This document shows positions 22,901 to 34,425 of a DNA stretch of 64,000 nt, one piece after another (the first letter of the stretch is position 1; each line of letters begins with the position of its first letter). The stretch is from Paratrimastix pyriformis. Lineage: Eukaryota; Preaxostyla; Paratrimastigidae. The stretch spans positions 124,001 through 188,000 of the forward strand of contig JAPMOS010000053.1 in NCBI GenBank assembly GCA_027972325.1, read 5' to 3'. The translations under genes and the position numbers were made by a program. The notes beneath the pieces are model-generated. The model saw only the letters and a program-made list of their open reading frames with translations, did not search any database and was not told the DNA's origin.

Positions 22901-25900
22901 CCCTGCCCTGCCCTGCCCTGCCCCCTTGCTTCCCCGCCCTCCTTGCCCCCGCCCCTCCTTGCCCCCGCCCTCCTTGCCCCCGCCCCTCCTTGCCCCCGCC
23001 CTCCTTGCCTCCGTCTTGGCACGGCGTCCAGACGAGCGGTGGTGGGTGGTGGGTGGCGGGTGGCGGGTGGCGGGTGGCGGGTGGCGGCTTGCTGGTCGGT
23101 GGGGGTGGTCGGGGTTGGGGCGCCCGTCGTGCGCGGCCCCAGCCGGACGCTGAAGTGCCTGCAGACGCTCGACGAGGGCTCGGCCGCCGTCCGCCAGCAG
23201 GCGGCCATCCTCGATGTCAGGCCACAGCTCGGGTCCGCCCGCCCGCCCGCCCGCCCGCCCGCCCGCCCGCCCGCCCGCCCGCCCGCATCCCCTGGCTGCC
23301 ACCGCAGCCGCAGCCGCAGCCGCCCCCGGCCCCTTTGCTGCCGCGCCCCCTGTGCCCCCTGGTGGTCGGCCCTCATCCCACGGCCTGCGCGGGCGGATGG
23401 GCGGGTGGTGTGGATGTGGATGTGGGGCGCAGGCGGGCGGGGCGGATGATGGCCCTTGTGGAGGGCTCCGAGCACGAGGGCCCGCCTGCCGTGATCAGCT
23501 CGCTCTGCTGGGCGGCCGAGGGCGACGTGCTCTTCACGACCTCCCGCGCCCTGCAGATGTGGCGCTCCGAGAAGGACCTCACCTCCGACCGCGCTTCCGC
23601 CCAGCCCATCGCCAGGGTCCGCCCGGGGCATGGGACATGGGCATGGGACATGGGCATGGGACATGGACATGGGACATGGACATGGGCATGGGACATGGGC
23701 ATGGGACATGGGCATGGGACATGGGCATGGGACATGGGCATGGGACATGGGCATGGGACATGGGCATGGGACATGGGCATGGGACATGGACATGGGACAT
23801 GGACATGGGACATGGGCATGGGACATGGGCATGGGACATGGGCATGGGACATGGGCATGGGACATGGGCATGGGGTCATGAGGGAGCATGGGGGGGCATG
23901 GGGGAGCATGGGGCATGAGGCATGGGGCATGGGCATGGGGTCTGTTTGTGGGCGGTTCAGGCAGCCCACAGGCGGCGGGGCCGACACGCGGACCCTCTCC
24001 TCACGAAGCGGGTCTCTCCACTCCACGCGCCATCCTCCCCCCTCCTGCACGGGGCCGGCTGTGCAGGTGGTGTACAACAGCACCTACGCGACATTCGTCG
24101 TGGCGGCCGGGCAGGAGGTCTGCATGCCGCCCCGTCGGCACGCACCCGCGGGCCCCACAAACACAAAAACGGCGAGATGCCTGCCCCGCCCTGCACACGT
24201 CATGTTCACGCCCTGCTCACGCCCTGCTCACGCCATGCTCACGCCATGCTCACGCCATGCTCACGCCATGCTCACGCCCTGGCGGCGACTGACTGACAGA
24301 GGCTGGTCCTGCTGGCGTGCCCTTGGGGGTGGCGGGGGTGTTTGGATGGGCGCAGGTGTCCGTCTGGGACGCCATGCTCACGCCATGCTCACGCCCTTGG
24401 GGGTGGCGGGGGTGTTTGGTTGGGGGCAGGTGTCCGTCTGGGACGCCCACACGGGGCGCCTGTCGGCCTTCTACCCGCACTTCACCCTCCACGAGGTCCG
24501 CCCCACGCCACCTCCGCTTCCCCTGCCAGCCTGCTGACCGCCCCCTGCGGCTGACCACCCCCTGCGGCCGACTGTTGGGGGGCTGGGGGCTGGGGGGCTG
24601 GGGGCAGATCACGGCCCTTGCGCTGGACGAGCGGCAGCGGCGGATCATCGTGGGCGACGCGGCCGGCTACGTGGCGGTGCACAGCTACTCCAACGGGAGC
24701 CGGCTGCAGCGGTTCCGGGCCTGCCCCGAGGGGGACATCCGCCACCTGTACCACCTGCCCCAGGCCCTGCTGGCCCGGGGCCCCGTCCTGGCCGACGCCC
24801 CCGACCTGGCCGCCGCTGCCGCCATCGCCCGGGCGGGCCTGCTGGTGGGCGCCCAGGCCGGGGCGGAGCTGCTGCAGTGGGACTTCGCCACCCCCAAGCA
24901 GGAGAAGCCCATCAGGAACTTCCCCCTGTCCGCAGCGCCCCCGCCCCCCGCCTCTCGCCTCCCTCTCTGCCTGCCTCTCGCCTCCCTCTCGCCTCCCTCT
25001 CGCCTCCCTCTCTGCCTGCCCACTCTGAGCCTAAGGCTCCTCCGTTGGCTGGCCGTCTCGACCCCTGACCGCACCGCATCCCCGCGCCCATGTTGTTGCG
25101 GGCAGGATGGGCAACCGGATGAACTGCTACGTCTTCTCGGGGGCCCACAACCTGGTGCTGGGGGGCGGGGCCGTGCTGCTCATGTGGGAGATGGAGTCGG
25201 CCCGCCTGCTGGCATCCGTCAAGCCCTCATCCGTCCGCCCCCGCTGCCGCTGCCCCCGTGCTCTTGCCGCTGCCGCTGCCGCTGCCGCTGCCGCTGACGC
25301 CCCGTGATGCCCGAACTGACAGCGGGACCGGGGTGTGGACCTGGGCTGGTGGCCTTGCTACGGGGCCACTGTGGGGCGGGGGGCTTTGGGGGCTTTGGGG
25401 GCAGGACGTGACGGGGCTGACCTTCCACGAGGGGGCCCGGCTGGGCATCACGGCCCACCGGGGCGGCGAGGTGGGCCTCTGGACGGTGCAGCCCCTGCAG
25501 CTCATCGGCTCCTTCCAGCCCGGCCGTCCGCACCCCGCACCCTCGCCTCCACCCGCCTCCACCCGTCCCTCAGGGGCCCCTCCCGAATGGCCGCCGATCG
25601 GGTCACTCTGTCTGTCTGGCTGTCTGTCGTTCGGCCGTCCCGGGGCGCGGGTGGGGGCAGTCGTGATGAACGAGCTCTACTGCACGGGGCCGCTGCGGTC
25701 GCCGGTGCCGTCGGCCTCGGAGGGCTCGCTGGCCTTCGTGGGGCCCGCCCCGACGACCCCCTCGACGCCCGGGGGCGGCCCGAGCTGGCCCGAGACCCCC
25801 ATGAGCGCCTCGACGGCCCCCTCGCCCGGCTTCGAGCCCCGCTCCCCCGAGACGCCCGCCGCCCCGCCGCCCCTCTCGCCCCTCTCGCCCCCGCTCCGCT

Positions 25901-28900
25901 CGGCCCTCTCGCCGGCCGTCTCCACGGGCCCCGGTCCGCAGCCCCCCACCCCCCCCCCCTGCGTTGGTGCGGGGCGGGTCAACTCAATTTCCGGCATGGG
26001 GCTGCTCCTCTTCCACCCGCTCGCCCGCCCCCTCACCCGCCAGCGCCCCCCACCCCACCCCACCCCTCACCTCACCCGGCCGGCGGTCTGCATGGGTCCC
26101 ATGCCCATGGTGGGGCCGCACCACCAGGAGGCCTCCACTTGCGGCGGCCCTCGGGGGGCGCCGGGGTGTCGGGGGGCCCCGTCTTCCTGACCCCCCCGGG
26201 CCCCGGGGCCGTGCCGCCCACCCCCACCGGGGCCGGGGCCGGGGCGGGGGGGCTGCTGGGGCGGCGCGGGTCGGTTGTGCTTCTCTCGCCCAAGCCGAGC
26301 GGGGCCCCGGCGGCGGGGGGGCGGCGCGGGTCGGTGGTGCTGCTGACCCCGCCCCCCGGCCTCCAGCGGCACCCCTCGGCCGGGGCCGTGGGGGCCCGCC
26401 CGCCCCAGGGGATGGGGATGCTGCCCATGCTGGCAAAGTCCAGGAGCCGCCTCAGCATCGAGGTGCCCCGCGCCCGCCCCGGTCCGTTGCTGCCCACGCC
26501 ACCCCACCCACCCCACCCCACCCCACGCGCCCCTGGGACGGGGGGAAGGGTGGGCGAGCGTGGGCGCGGCGTGGGGCGTCGCCCATGGGGCACCCTCGAC
26601 ACGGCTCGTCTCGTCTCCACCCCCGGGGTGGGGCTGTGGGGGTGCAGAGGGCGACCCCGGCCCGCAGACGGGCGCCAGCGACGAGGTGAGCCCCGGCGGG
26701 GAGGCCGACCCGCGGGGCGGGGCGCCCATCCACCTGGTGGGCCTGACCGAGGCCGAACACATCGTCGTCTTCGACATGACCGCAGCCCTGGCCGCCTTCC
26801 ACCAGGCCCGCCCCATGCCCACGTTCCCCAGACCCCATGCCCCATGCCCGTGCCCATGTCCGTGCCCATGTCCCATGTCCGTGCCCATGTCCCATGTCCG
26901 TGCCCATGTCCCATGTCCGTGCCCATGCCCATGCCCCGTCCGCGTCTGGCCACGGCCCTGACCTTCCTGATCTGTTGACCTGACCCGCTGCTCCTCCGGT
27001 CGTCCGCCGCCGGGTCCCCGATCGTACCCCGATCGTACCCCGATCTTACCCCGATCGTACCCCGATCGTACCCCGATCGTACCCCCGATCGTACCCCCGA
27101 TCCCCCAGCGCTTCACGCGGCGGGCCCGGCAGCGACAGGGGGCCGTGATCGAGGGCATCCACTTCCCGCTGCTGGCCGAGTGGGCCCCCTTCGCCGAGGA
27201 CCACCTGGCTTGGTCCGCCCCCGCCCGGCCCTCCACCAACCTCCCATTGCCCGCAGCTGCCCCTCCCTCGCTGCCCCTCGCTGCCCCTCGCTGCCCCTCC
27301 CTCGCTGCCCCTCGCTGCCCCTCCCTCGCTGCCCCTCGCTGCCCCTCGCTGCCCCTCGCTGCCCCTCGCTGCCCCTCGCTGCCCCTCGCTGCCCCTCGCT
27401 GCCCCTCGCTGCCCCTCGCTGCCCCTCGCTGCCACTGACGTGCTGTGGTGGCTGTCTGCTCTGATGTCTGCTGTCTGTCTGTGGGCTGGGGGGCAGCCTG
27501 GGGGTTGTGGCGGCGCCCCCGACGGTGATCTGCGGGTCCTTCTGCGGGGAGGTCACCCTGTACGGCCCCCGGGGAGACCCCATCGCCGGCCTGGCGGCCA
27601 ACCGGAGCCGCCCCTGGGGCTTCGCTGTCGACAAGGAGGCCGAGGACGCCCGCGAGGACGCCCGCACTGAGGCCGTCCGCCACGCCCTGCCCTGCCCTGC
27701 CCTGCCCTGCCCTGCCCTGCCCTGCCCTGCCCTGCCCTGCCCGGGTTGCGGATGGCCGCCGCCCATGGGGAATTCACGGATGGCCTGCGGGTCGTGTGGG
27801 TGCGGGCGGCGGCGGGGGCGGGGGGAGGGGGGGGGGGGGGGGGCGGGGCGAGCAGATCAGCCGGCAGCTCAGCCAGGCGCCCCCGCTGCGGCTGCCCCGG
27901 ACCCGGTCGCCCTCGCGACAACTCTCCGCCTCACAGGCCGACGGGTCGGGGGGGCCCTCGCGGTCACCCTCGCGGCTCTCCTTCGGGGCCTCGTCGTCGT
28001 CCTTCTCGCTGCCCTCGGCCCGCTCGGGGCGCCGCTCGCCCTCCTCGGCCGCCTCGGGGTCGTCCTCGTCGGCCTCCTCGTCCCGCGGCTCCTCGGCCGC
28101 CTCGGGGTCGGCCTCGGGCCCCGACAGCCCGCCCGGGGGCGGCTCCCATTCGGAGGGGTCGTCCTCCTCCGGGTCGGGCAGCGGGTCCGAGAGCGGGGCC
28201 GAGGGCGCATCGGCCTCGTCGCGGGTCAACCGGAGCGGCTCCTTCCTGACCCGCTCGTCGTCCTCCCTCGAGGCCCCCGAGCCGCCCCCGCCGCCCTCCG
28301 ACCGCCCCTCGCCCTTCCCGGTGCCCACGGCCCCCGGCCGCCCGGGCACTGGCCAGTCCGCCCTGGGGGGCCTGGGGGGCCTGGGGGGACGCCCGGCGAC
28401 CGTGGGCCTCGACGGGGCGCCGCTCTCGCCCCTGGGGCTGCTGCTCCGCTCGCAGGACGCCGCCCCGGGCCGCCCGGCGGACCTGCTGGGCCCCCCGCCC
28501 CGGGTGCCGGCGCCCCTGTACGGCGAGCTGGCCCAAAAGGTGGCCGCCCCGGCCGCGGCCAAGGTGCTGGCCTGCTACGAGGCCGCCCGGGCCAGCCAGG
28601 CCCAGCAGCGCATCCAGCGGCAGCTCGATCGGCCCCCCGACCGGCGGCCCCGGGACCCCCACAGCCACAGGCACCGCCACCACGGGCATGGCCACGGCCA
28701 CGGGCGGCCCCACTCGCACCCCCGGCAGCGCCGACCCGCGGGGGGCGACACGGTCCTCGTCCGGGGGACCCACCGCACCCCGGGGGCCCCGCGGCCCGGC
28801 CCCCTGCAGGACGAGCAGCCCCAGCAGCCCCAGCAGCCCCAGCAGCCCCAGCAGCCCGGCAGCCAGGGCGGAGAGGGGGCGGCGGGGAAGGGCGCCGGCA

Positions 28901-31463
28901 GCCCGGACGGGGCCGCGGGGGCGCCCCACCTGGTGGCCCAGTCGCCCATCCACCCGGCCGCCCGCTACAAGGCCCGCTGGCAGCGCTGGCTGGATGGCCT
29001 CGATCAGCTGGCCTCCCCCACCCGGCAGCCCCCGGGGCCGACGAGCCAGCAGCCGGCGGCCGAAGGGGCGGGGGCCCGCCCGCTGGAGGGCATGGGGCCT
29101 GGCGAGGTGCCGCCCAGCGTCCGCGAGGAGGACGAGGCCCAGGACGAGGCCCAGGACGGGGGGGGCGGCCCGGCCGAGGGCGAGGCGGACCTTGACGGGG
29201 GCGACGTCATGCTCCGCGCGGCCCCGCCACCCCCCTGCAGTCGCCCCCGCCCCCGCCCCGCCCCCGTCGGCGCCACCCGCACCCGCACCGCCACAGCCAC
29301 AGCCCACACCACCACCGCAACCACCACCACCACCATTCGCTTTCTCAACAGCAGCAGCAGCCGCCAGGCCCCGCCGGCTGGTCGGCCTCGCTGGCCGAGG
29401 GGGCGCAGGCCCGGGCGGGCGGCCCCGAGCTGCGGACCTTGCTCAGCAGCCTGCCCGCCCCCTGGGCGAGCTCGCCTCTGCCCCCGCCCCCTGGGGCTGT
29501 CGCGGCCGTCGCGGCGGCCATTGCGGCGCCCCTGGGGCCCGCCTGCACCAGGCTCCCGCTGGGCCGCCGCTCCCACCACACCCTCCCCGCCCAGCCCCTG
29601 CAGCCCCAGTCTCCGCCCCAGCCCCAGCCCCAGCCCGACACGAAGCCCCATCCCGAGCCGCAACCCGATGGGGGTCCCCATCCGGAGCCCGACAAAAATG
29701 GGGGGCCCCATCCCGAGCCCGACCCAAGGCCCGATGGGGGGCCCGACGAGCGGCCCGTCTCTCCGCGCTCGGCCAGTCCCGCCGGCCATGCGGCCAGCCC
29801 CACGCCTCAGGCGGCGGAACCCCCGCCAAGCGACCTCGGCCCCTCGCCGCCCTCGCCCTCGCCCTCGCCCTCGCCCTCGCCCTCGCCCTCGCCCTCATCC
29901 TCGCCCTCGCCGCCCGCCCCTGCGAGCCCCCGCGCCCCCGCGGCTGGGGCGCCCGACGAGAGTGCCACCGCCTCTGCGGGCCCCAGCCCGGCCGTGCCCC
30001 CCGGAGCCCCGGAGCCCCGTGGCGGGAACGGGGAGGAGGGCGATGGGGACGGGGACGGGGCGGCACCGCCCTCCCAGTGGGAGCAGCCGCCCGAGGCGGG
30101 CCCCGGCCCCGGCCCCAGCTCAGGCCCCGAGGCGGGCAGCCAGCCGCCGAGCCCCACCCGCCCGGGGCTGCCGCCCTTGCCCGAGCGCCGGGGCCGCCGG
30201 GGCCGCAACGCGGGGGCCAAGCCGCAGGGCTCCTCGTCGCCCAGCCGCCCACAGCGGGCGGCCGTGCAGGGGGGGCCCGGGCCCGGGCCCGAGGCGGCAG
30301 GGCCGGGGGCCGACGAGCCGCCATCGGGCAGCATGCGCCAGACCCGCGCCCCGCCCATCCGCCCCTTCTGTCCGCCCTGCCCCGCCCCCGCCTCGTTCGC
30401 CGCCCTATCGGCCTCCCGGTCCCTGGCGCCTCCCCTGAGCAATGTCGGCCCTGGTGGCCGCCCAGGTGCGCGTCTCATCCTCGGCTGCTCCGGGGCTGGC
30501 TGGGGGCTGGGCTGGGCTGGGGGCTTGCTGGGGGCTTGCTGGGGGCAGACATGCCCAAGCCGCGCCTGCAGCGTGTGACGGACCAGTCGCTCTTCCTGCT
30601 GCGCCGCGAGCTGACCCAGCTCATCAGCGCGGGCGAGTCGCCCGCCGGGCTGCAGCGGGCTGTCCGCAGGCGCGACCGGAGCGCCTCCCCCGCGGCCCGG
30701 TCGAGCCTGATGCACCGCGCGATGCCCCCCGCCCCCTCGGCCGCCATGGCCGGGTCTGCCCCGCCCTGCCGCGCCCACACCCCGCCGCCATTCGCCATTC
30801 GGCCGTCTCGGGGCTCATACCCATGGGGGGATTTGGGGGCCGTGGGCGCCGTTGGGGGCCGTGGGCGCGGACACGGGGCACTGCAGGCGCAGCGTCTCCA
30901 CGGAGCCGCCACGGAGGCGACTGCCCCTCGATTTCCTCCTCTCCAGTCCGCCCCCCTGCCCCCCGCCCCCTTCCCTGCCCCCCCCCCTGCCCCCTGCCCC
31001 CCTGCCCCCCTGCCCCCTGCCCTGCCCCCTGCCCCCCTGCCCCCTGCCCCCCTGCCCCAGGGCGCCCGAGGGCCCAGACGGCAGCAGACTGACCCACTAC
31101 CTGCCCTGGCTGCCTGCCCTGGGCGGCTGGTGGGCGGTGGGGCGCAGCGATGTCCTTCGAGCGGAAGAAGTACGACCGGGTCGCACGCGTCCGCCCCTCG
31201 CCCCGCCCCGCCCCGCCCCGCCCCGCCATCCCGCCCTGACCCCTGCTCTGGCCCCCCGACCCGCCCCCATCCTGCCTGACGCCTGCCTGTGGGGCTCTTC
31301 CATGGCTGGGCTGTGGGGGCTGTGGGGGCTGTGGGGCTCTTCCATGGCTGGGCTGTGGGGCTGGCGGGCAGGAGGCGGAGGACGCGCACCCGCCCGTCTG
31401 GTCGTCGATGCTGCTCGGCCTCGAGGCCGCCTTCAAGCTCGAGGCCCAGCAGCAGCAGATCCA

Positions 31464-31500
<37 letters not shown>

Positions 31501-31532
31501 CAACAGCAGCAGCAGATCCAGCAACAGCAGCA

Positions 31533-31563
<31 letters not shown>

Positions 31564-32202
31564 CAGCAACAGCAGCAAGAGCAAGGGGCTGGAGCGCGGG
31601 CCTTGGTGCTGCCCCCCATCGGGTCGGGTCAGGCCGCCAGCCCCCGGGGCGCCTCGTCATCGGCCCCTCCCATCCGCCCCGTCCCCTCGACCCGTCCGCC
31701 CGCTGGCCCACCTCGCCCCAGCCCACCTCCTCCAGCTCGTCCCGGCCCGGGGTGGGGTGGGGTGGCCCTGCCTTCCTTCGCTCCGCGGCTCACTTCTTCC
31801 TCCGGCCGTGGGGCGGTTGCTGTGTGCGCGCCTGGCGTGGGGCGTGGGGCGTGGGGCGCAGCCTTGATGAGCCTGGGCTCGGGGCGGTCGGGGCGACTGG
31901 TGCGGGCGGGGGGCAGCAGCACGGCCTCGCTGGTGATCCCCCCGCGGGGCCTCGACCAGCCCGACCGGCAGCCCGACCGGCAGCCCGACCGGCAGCCCGA
32001 CCAGCTGCCCGACCCGCGGGGCCCCGGGGCCGAGGCCTCCAGCCGGCCCGGATCGGGGGCAGGCTCGGGGTCGGGGGCGGGCTCGGGGGGCCTGAACACA
32101 TCGGCCTCGGTGGTCATCAGCGAGTCGGGCTCGCCCGCTCCGGCCCTGGCCCCGGCCCTGGCCCGATCGGCCGTCCACCTGCCCCCTATCGCCGGCCCGT
32201 AG
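19971..32202 (+). CDS. EF-hand / WD40-repeat protein (WDR64/EFCAB8/WDR49-like) with poly-Q tail, more than 20 introns
   Basis: Exon 1 (19971-20297) encodes an EF-hand-like N-terminus (LTDEQLQTLRTIFDR; DMIDVRGIGTIDWNDF). Exons 2 (20346-20405) and 3 (20510-20615) begin the WD40 part (HTVRVWSAVDGTHTRTLVGH). More WD units follow: SSADRTLVTWD near 20.77 kb, YSGGTDGLINVWD near 21.69 kb, SASLDRSIKLWD near 22.26 kb, DVTGCIKTWDM near 22.88 kb, VSVWDAHTGRLS near 24.45 kb, LLMWEMESARLL near 25.2 kb and GEVGLWTVQPLQL near 25.48 kb. The order EF-hand then many WD units matches WDR64/EFCAB8/WDR49 relatives, known from ciliated eukaryotes. From 27.8 kb the sequence is Ser/Pro/Ala-rich, with a long Gln run at 31443-31578, ending at TAG 32200. 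Donors are mostly GTCCGC. Exon limits beyond 21 kb are approximate, and the low-complexity tail could belong to a separate gene. Confidence 0.7.
21966..22062. repeat. Intronic minisatellite (CCGCCCAGCAC-like unit)
   Basis: About eight tandem copies of a 10-11-bp unit directly follow a GTCCGCCC donor in the EF-hand/WD40 gene. Confidence 0.8.
23232..23286. repeat. Intronic (CCCG)n repeat
   Basis: About 13 CCCG units start at a GTCCGCCCG donor, so the repeat seems to have grown out of the donor sequence itself. Confidence 0.8.
23629..23873. repeat. Intronic minisatellite, 12-bp unit (GGGCATGGGACAT)
   Basis: About 20 units over 245 bp. Most copies read GGGCATGGGACAT and some GGACATGGGACAT. It follows a GTCCGCCC donor. 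Confidence 0.85.
24318..24440 (+). repeat. Tandem duplication of an acceptor and exon start
   Basis: CCTTGGGGGTGGCGGGGGTGTTTGG followed by a CAG acceptor and GTGTCCGTCTGGGACGCC occurs twice, beginning near 24319 and 24392. The second copy continues into the WD40 exon (HTGRLSAFYPHF). The first runs into a CTCACGCCATG repeat and is a decoy exon start. Confidence 0.75.
26830..26936. repeat. Intronic minisatellite (CCCATGTCCGTG unit)
   Basis: About eight copies of a 12-bp unit inside an intron of the EF-hand/WD40 gene. It is similar in style but not identical to the complement of the 23.6-kb array. Confidence 0.75.
27011..27100. repeat. Intronic minisatellite (CCCCGATCGTA unit)
   Basis: About eight copies of an 11-bp unit directly before the CCCCCAG acceptor of the exon encoding FTRRARQRQGAVIEG. 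Confidence 0.8.
27268..27434. repeat. Intronic minisatellite (GCTGCCCCTC unit)
   Basis: About 16 copies of a 10-bp unit, with a few longer variants at the left end. It lies between two WD40-region exons. Confidence 0.8.
27686..27742. repeat. Intronic (CCCTG)n repeat
   Basis: About 11 pentamer units right after a GTCCGCC donor. Confidence 0.8.
31443..31578 (+). repeat. Coding CAG/CAA repeat (poly-glutamine)
   Basis: About 43 Gln codons, CAG mixed with CAA, broken by two Ile-Gln (ATC CAG) interruptions, in frame with LGLEAAFKLEA before it and ARALVLPPIGSG after it. The interruptions and CAA codons argue for a maintained protein tract. Confidence 0.75.
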
Positions 32203-32798
32203 GCCCATCAGCCGCCCCCCTCCCCGCGGCTCCGCCTCGCGCCCCGTCTCCGCGCCCCTCGCTTCTGCCTTTCCCCTGCGGCTGCCGGATGGGCCTACCC
32301 TCGGCCTGCGGGCGGGCGGCTGGCCCTCGTCCTTCGCCCCGCCAGCGTCGTCGGCGCTTGCTCCCCTCCCTCCGTCCCTCCCAGTGTCTCTCCCTCCCGG
32401 TGTCCACCCTGGTGTCCCTCCGTCCCGGGTCCCCCGCTCTTGCTCTCGCTCCCACCCCTGCCATTTAATTGACGCCGCCCCTGGCTGCTTGGGCGGGGGC
32501 GCCTTGTTGCACCTCTCGAACACGGGACGAACGAGCCCCATCCCTGAGAGAGAGAGAGAGAGGATAGCAGAGCGGAGGGGAGGGGCGGGTGGCCTGGGGT
32601 TGCCCTCCTCTCCTACCCTCCTCCTGCCCGCCTGCCCTCTCGCCGGTCGGGGCGGCCGAGGATGGCCACAGCCAGCTTGGCAACTTACGAGGCCCCTGCT
32701 GTCGCCCGGAAGGCCATAGGGCCTCAGGGCGGTGGTGCCCCCTCGGCGGGCTGGTGACGACCCTCGGCGAGCGGGGCGGCGCCTGGGGCGCGCGGGGC
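32203..32798. other. Intergenic region between two convergent gene ends
   Basis: It lies between the TAG at 32200 and the last codon of the minus-strand gene at 32799. It is pyrimidine-rich, with a (GA)8-9 run at about 32544-32562. No gene is visible. Confidence 0.55.
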
Positions 32799-34371
32799 TC
32801 AGAGGCCCTCGAGGACCTGCCGGGCCAGGTCCCGGATGCGGCTGTACCGCTGGGGGTTGATCTCGGCCGGCGTCTGGCCCCCCCCCAGCCCCCAGCCCCC
32901 AGCCCCCAGCCCCGCAGTCACGACAGGGACGACCTCATCAGGTGAGCCCAAGAGGGGCCAGTGGGGCGTGGCCAGACGAGGTGCTGGATCCAGAGGGCCT
33001 GCAGGGCGGCCGGGTCACGGTGGTGGCTCTGGTAGGTCATCAGCACCTCGTCGATCTCCTCCCGCACCGCCGACGGCACTGAGGGATGATGGGGGCAGGG
33101 GAGGGAATGGAATGAGTGGGCCAGTGGGCTGATCCCTCGGTGGGCGGGGGGTGGGCGCAGGCCGGACCGCGCTCCATGAGGGCGGGCAAGGCGGCGAGGC
33201 GCTCGAGGGCGGCGCAGAGGGCCACCTGGTGGCCGATGAGCAGCCGCTGCTCGGCCCACAGCCAGTCGCCCTCCTGCTCGGCAGGGGTGCTCTCGGCACG
33301 CCCCGTTTTCTGGCCCGGGACGGGAGGAGGAGCATTGTCAGGCGATGCGGGGATGGGTGGGTGGGGCGACCTCACGGCGGTCGAGGTAGAGGGCGTAGGC
33401 CTCTTTGTCGAGGCTCTCGAATGGGTCCGCCCCCAGCAGCTCTTGGGCCTCCGCCACCAGGGCCTGCAAATGGCCCGCCGGGCGGCGTGGAGAGGTGAGG
33501 CAACCAAACAATGCCCCCCCCCCCCCCCCCCCCCCCACCACCACACAAACACAAACAGACGGCTGTTTGTGGAGAGTGGGCCGTGGTGGGATCAGCCGGG
33601 GCAGGTTCGGCGGTATCGGGGCCCGAGACAGGGGGCGGGGCCATCAGAACCGGGGCCGCCGGGGCCTCAGGCTCGCATTCCGAGTCGGGGGTGCGGGAGC
33701 GGGGCCGGGCGGGCTGCGGGAGGAAGCTGTCGAAGGCGCGGGCCTCGCGGAGGGTCCGCTCGCTCCACTTGAGCAGCTCCTCAGAGAACAGCTTGTACGT
33801 GCTGGTCGCCAGGGGCGGCCCCAGGTGCTTGATCAGCTCGGCCAGCCACCGGGCCACGTGGGGCAGGTTCTTGGACTCGACCAGGTCGTTGGGCCCCGGG
33901 GCGGTGATGTTCAGGTGATACAGAGACTGGCAGGCCGTGAAGAAAAGCCCCACGTTTTCCCGTGCAAAGAACAGGTTCTGCCGGCACGCAGCCACGCTGT
34001 GAATCCGCGCAAAAGCTTCCTGGATTTGCTGAATCTGAAGTGAGTCCTTCAAAATTTTCATCAGTAAAACTCCGTCCCGAAGCGCTGCGCAAGAGAGGGT
34101 GGCAAATCAATGACAACAACAAAAACAAAAAATCGTACGGACCATCAAAAAGAACCGCAGGATCCAAGGATTGGCACTGGTCCACCGAGAGATGTTCACA
34201 ATGTTCTGGATAGCGGCATACCCATTCCAACTAGTTCAATCGGGAGCGTTCAAGAGTTCAAAATGTCAACCGAGTTGTGGGACGAAAATCGGAGCAGCGG
34301 ACAATTTTTTGGCATGTGGAGAGAAATTCATAAGATGCCAGCGATCGCCTTGTTAAAGTGGCTCGGGGCAT
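32799..34371 (-). CDS. CH-domain protein, IQGAP-like CH, 363 aa, 7 exons
   Basis: Exons are 34371-34303, 34230-34143, 34084-33561, 33463-33371, 33309-33168, 33078-32978 and 32873-32799. They sum to 1092 nt with consistent phases. All six donors start GTC. The first 130 residues form a calponin-homology domain: YEFLSTCQKI|LEWVCRYPEH, ALRDGVLLMKILKDS, ENVGLFFTACQSLYHLN, DLVESKNLPHVARWLAELIK. Its start (YEFL...LEWV) and its end (LGPPLATSTYKLF) are closest to the IQGAP type of CH. After a Pro-rich linker come helical segments (LVAEAQELLGADPFESLDKE; QRLLIGHQVALCAALERLAA) and a short tail (YSRIRDLARQVLEGL). No IQ motif or RasGAP-like domain is present, so it is not a full IQGAP. Actin binding is likely but inferred. 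A LINE ends only 55 bp upstream of the ATG. Confidence 0.8.
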
Positions 34372-34425
34372 GTATTGTACACTCTCGAGACTGAGACTGG
34401 AAAAAAGCCCGCCTTTGGGGGGTGG

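Noticed and set aside
23629-23873. Regular short repeat array that could be taken for a CRISPR
   Set aside because: Units of about 12 bp are directly adjacent with no unique spacers, and the array lies in a eukaryotic intron. It is a minisatellite. The same holds for 27268-27434, 50152-50290 and 52232-52312.
23500-24100. Minus-strand PMSHAHVPC repeat proteins around 23.4-24.1 kb
   Set aside because: These ORFs are just the intronic 12-bp minisatellite translated. The real exons lie on the plus strand on either side.
31408-31620. Minus-strand poly-Leu or poly-Cys ORFs opposite the CAG tract
   Set aside because: They are antisense translations of the poly-Gln coding repeat.
19971-32202. Splitting the EF-hand/WD40 gene into two or three genes near 27.7 kb
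   Set aside because: No stop, new start or AT-richer intergenic gap is visible, and the GTCCG donor series continues. One gene is simpler, but the boundary with the low-complexity C-terminal part is not proven.
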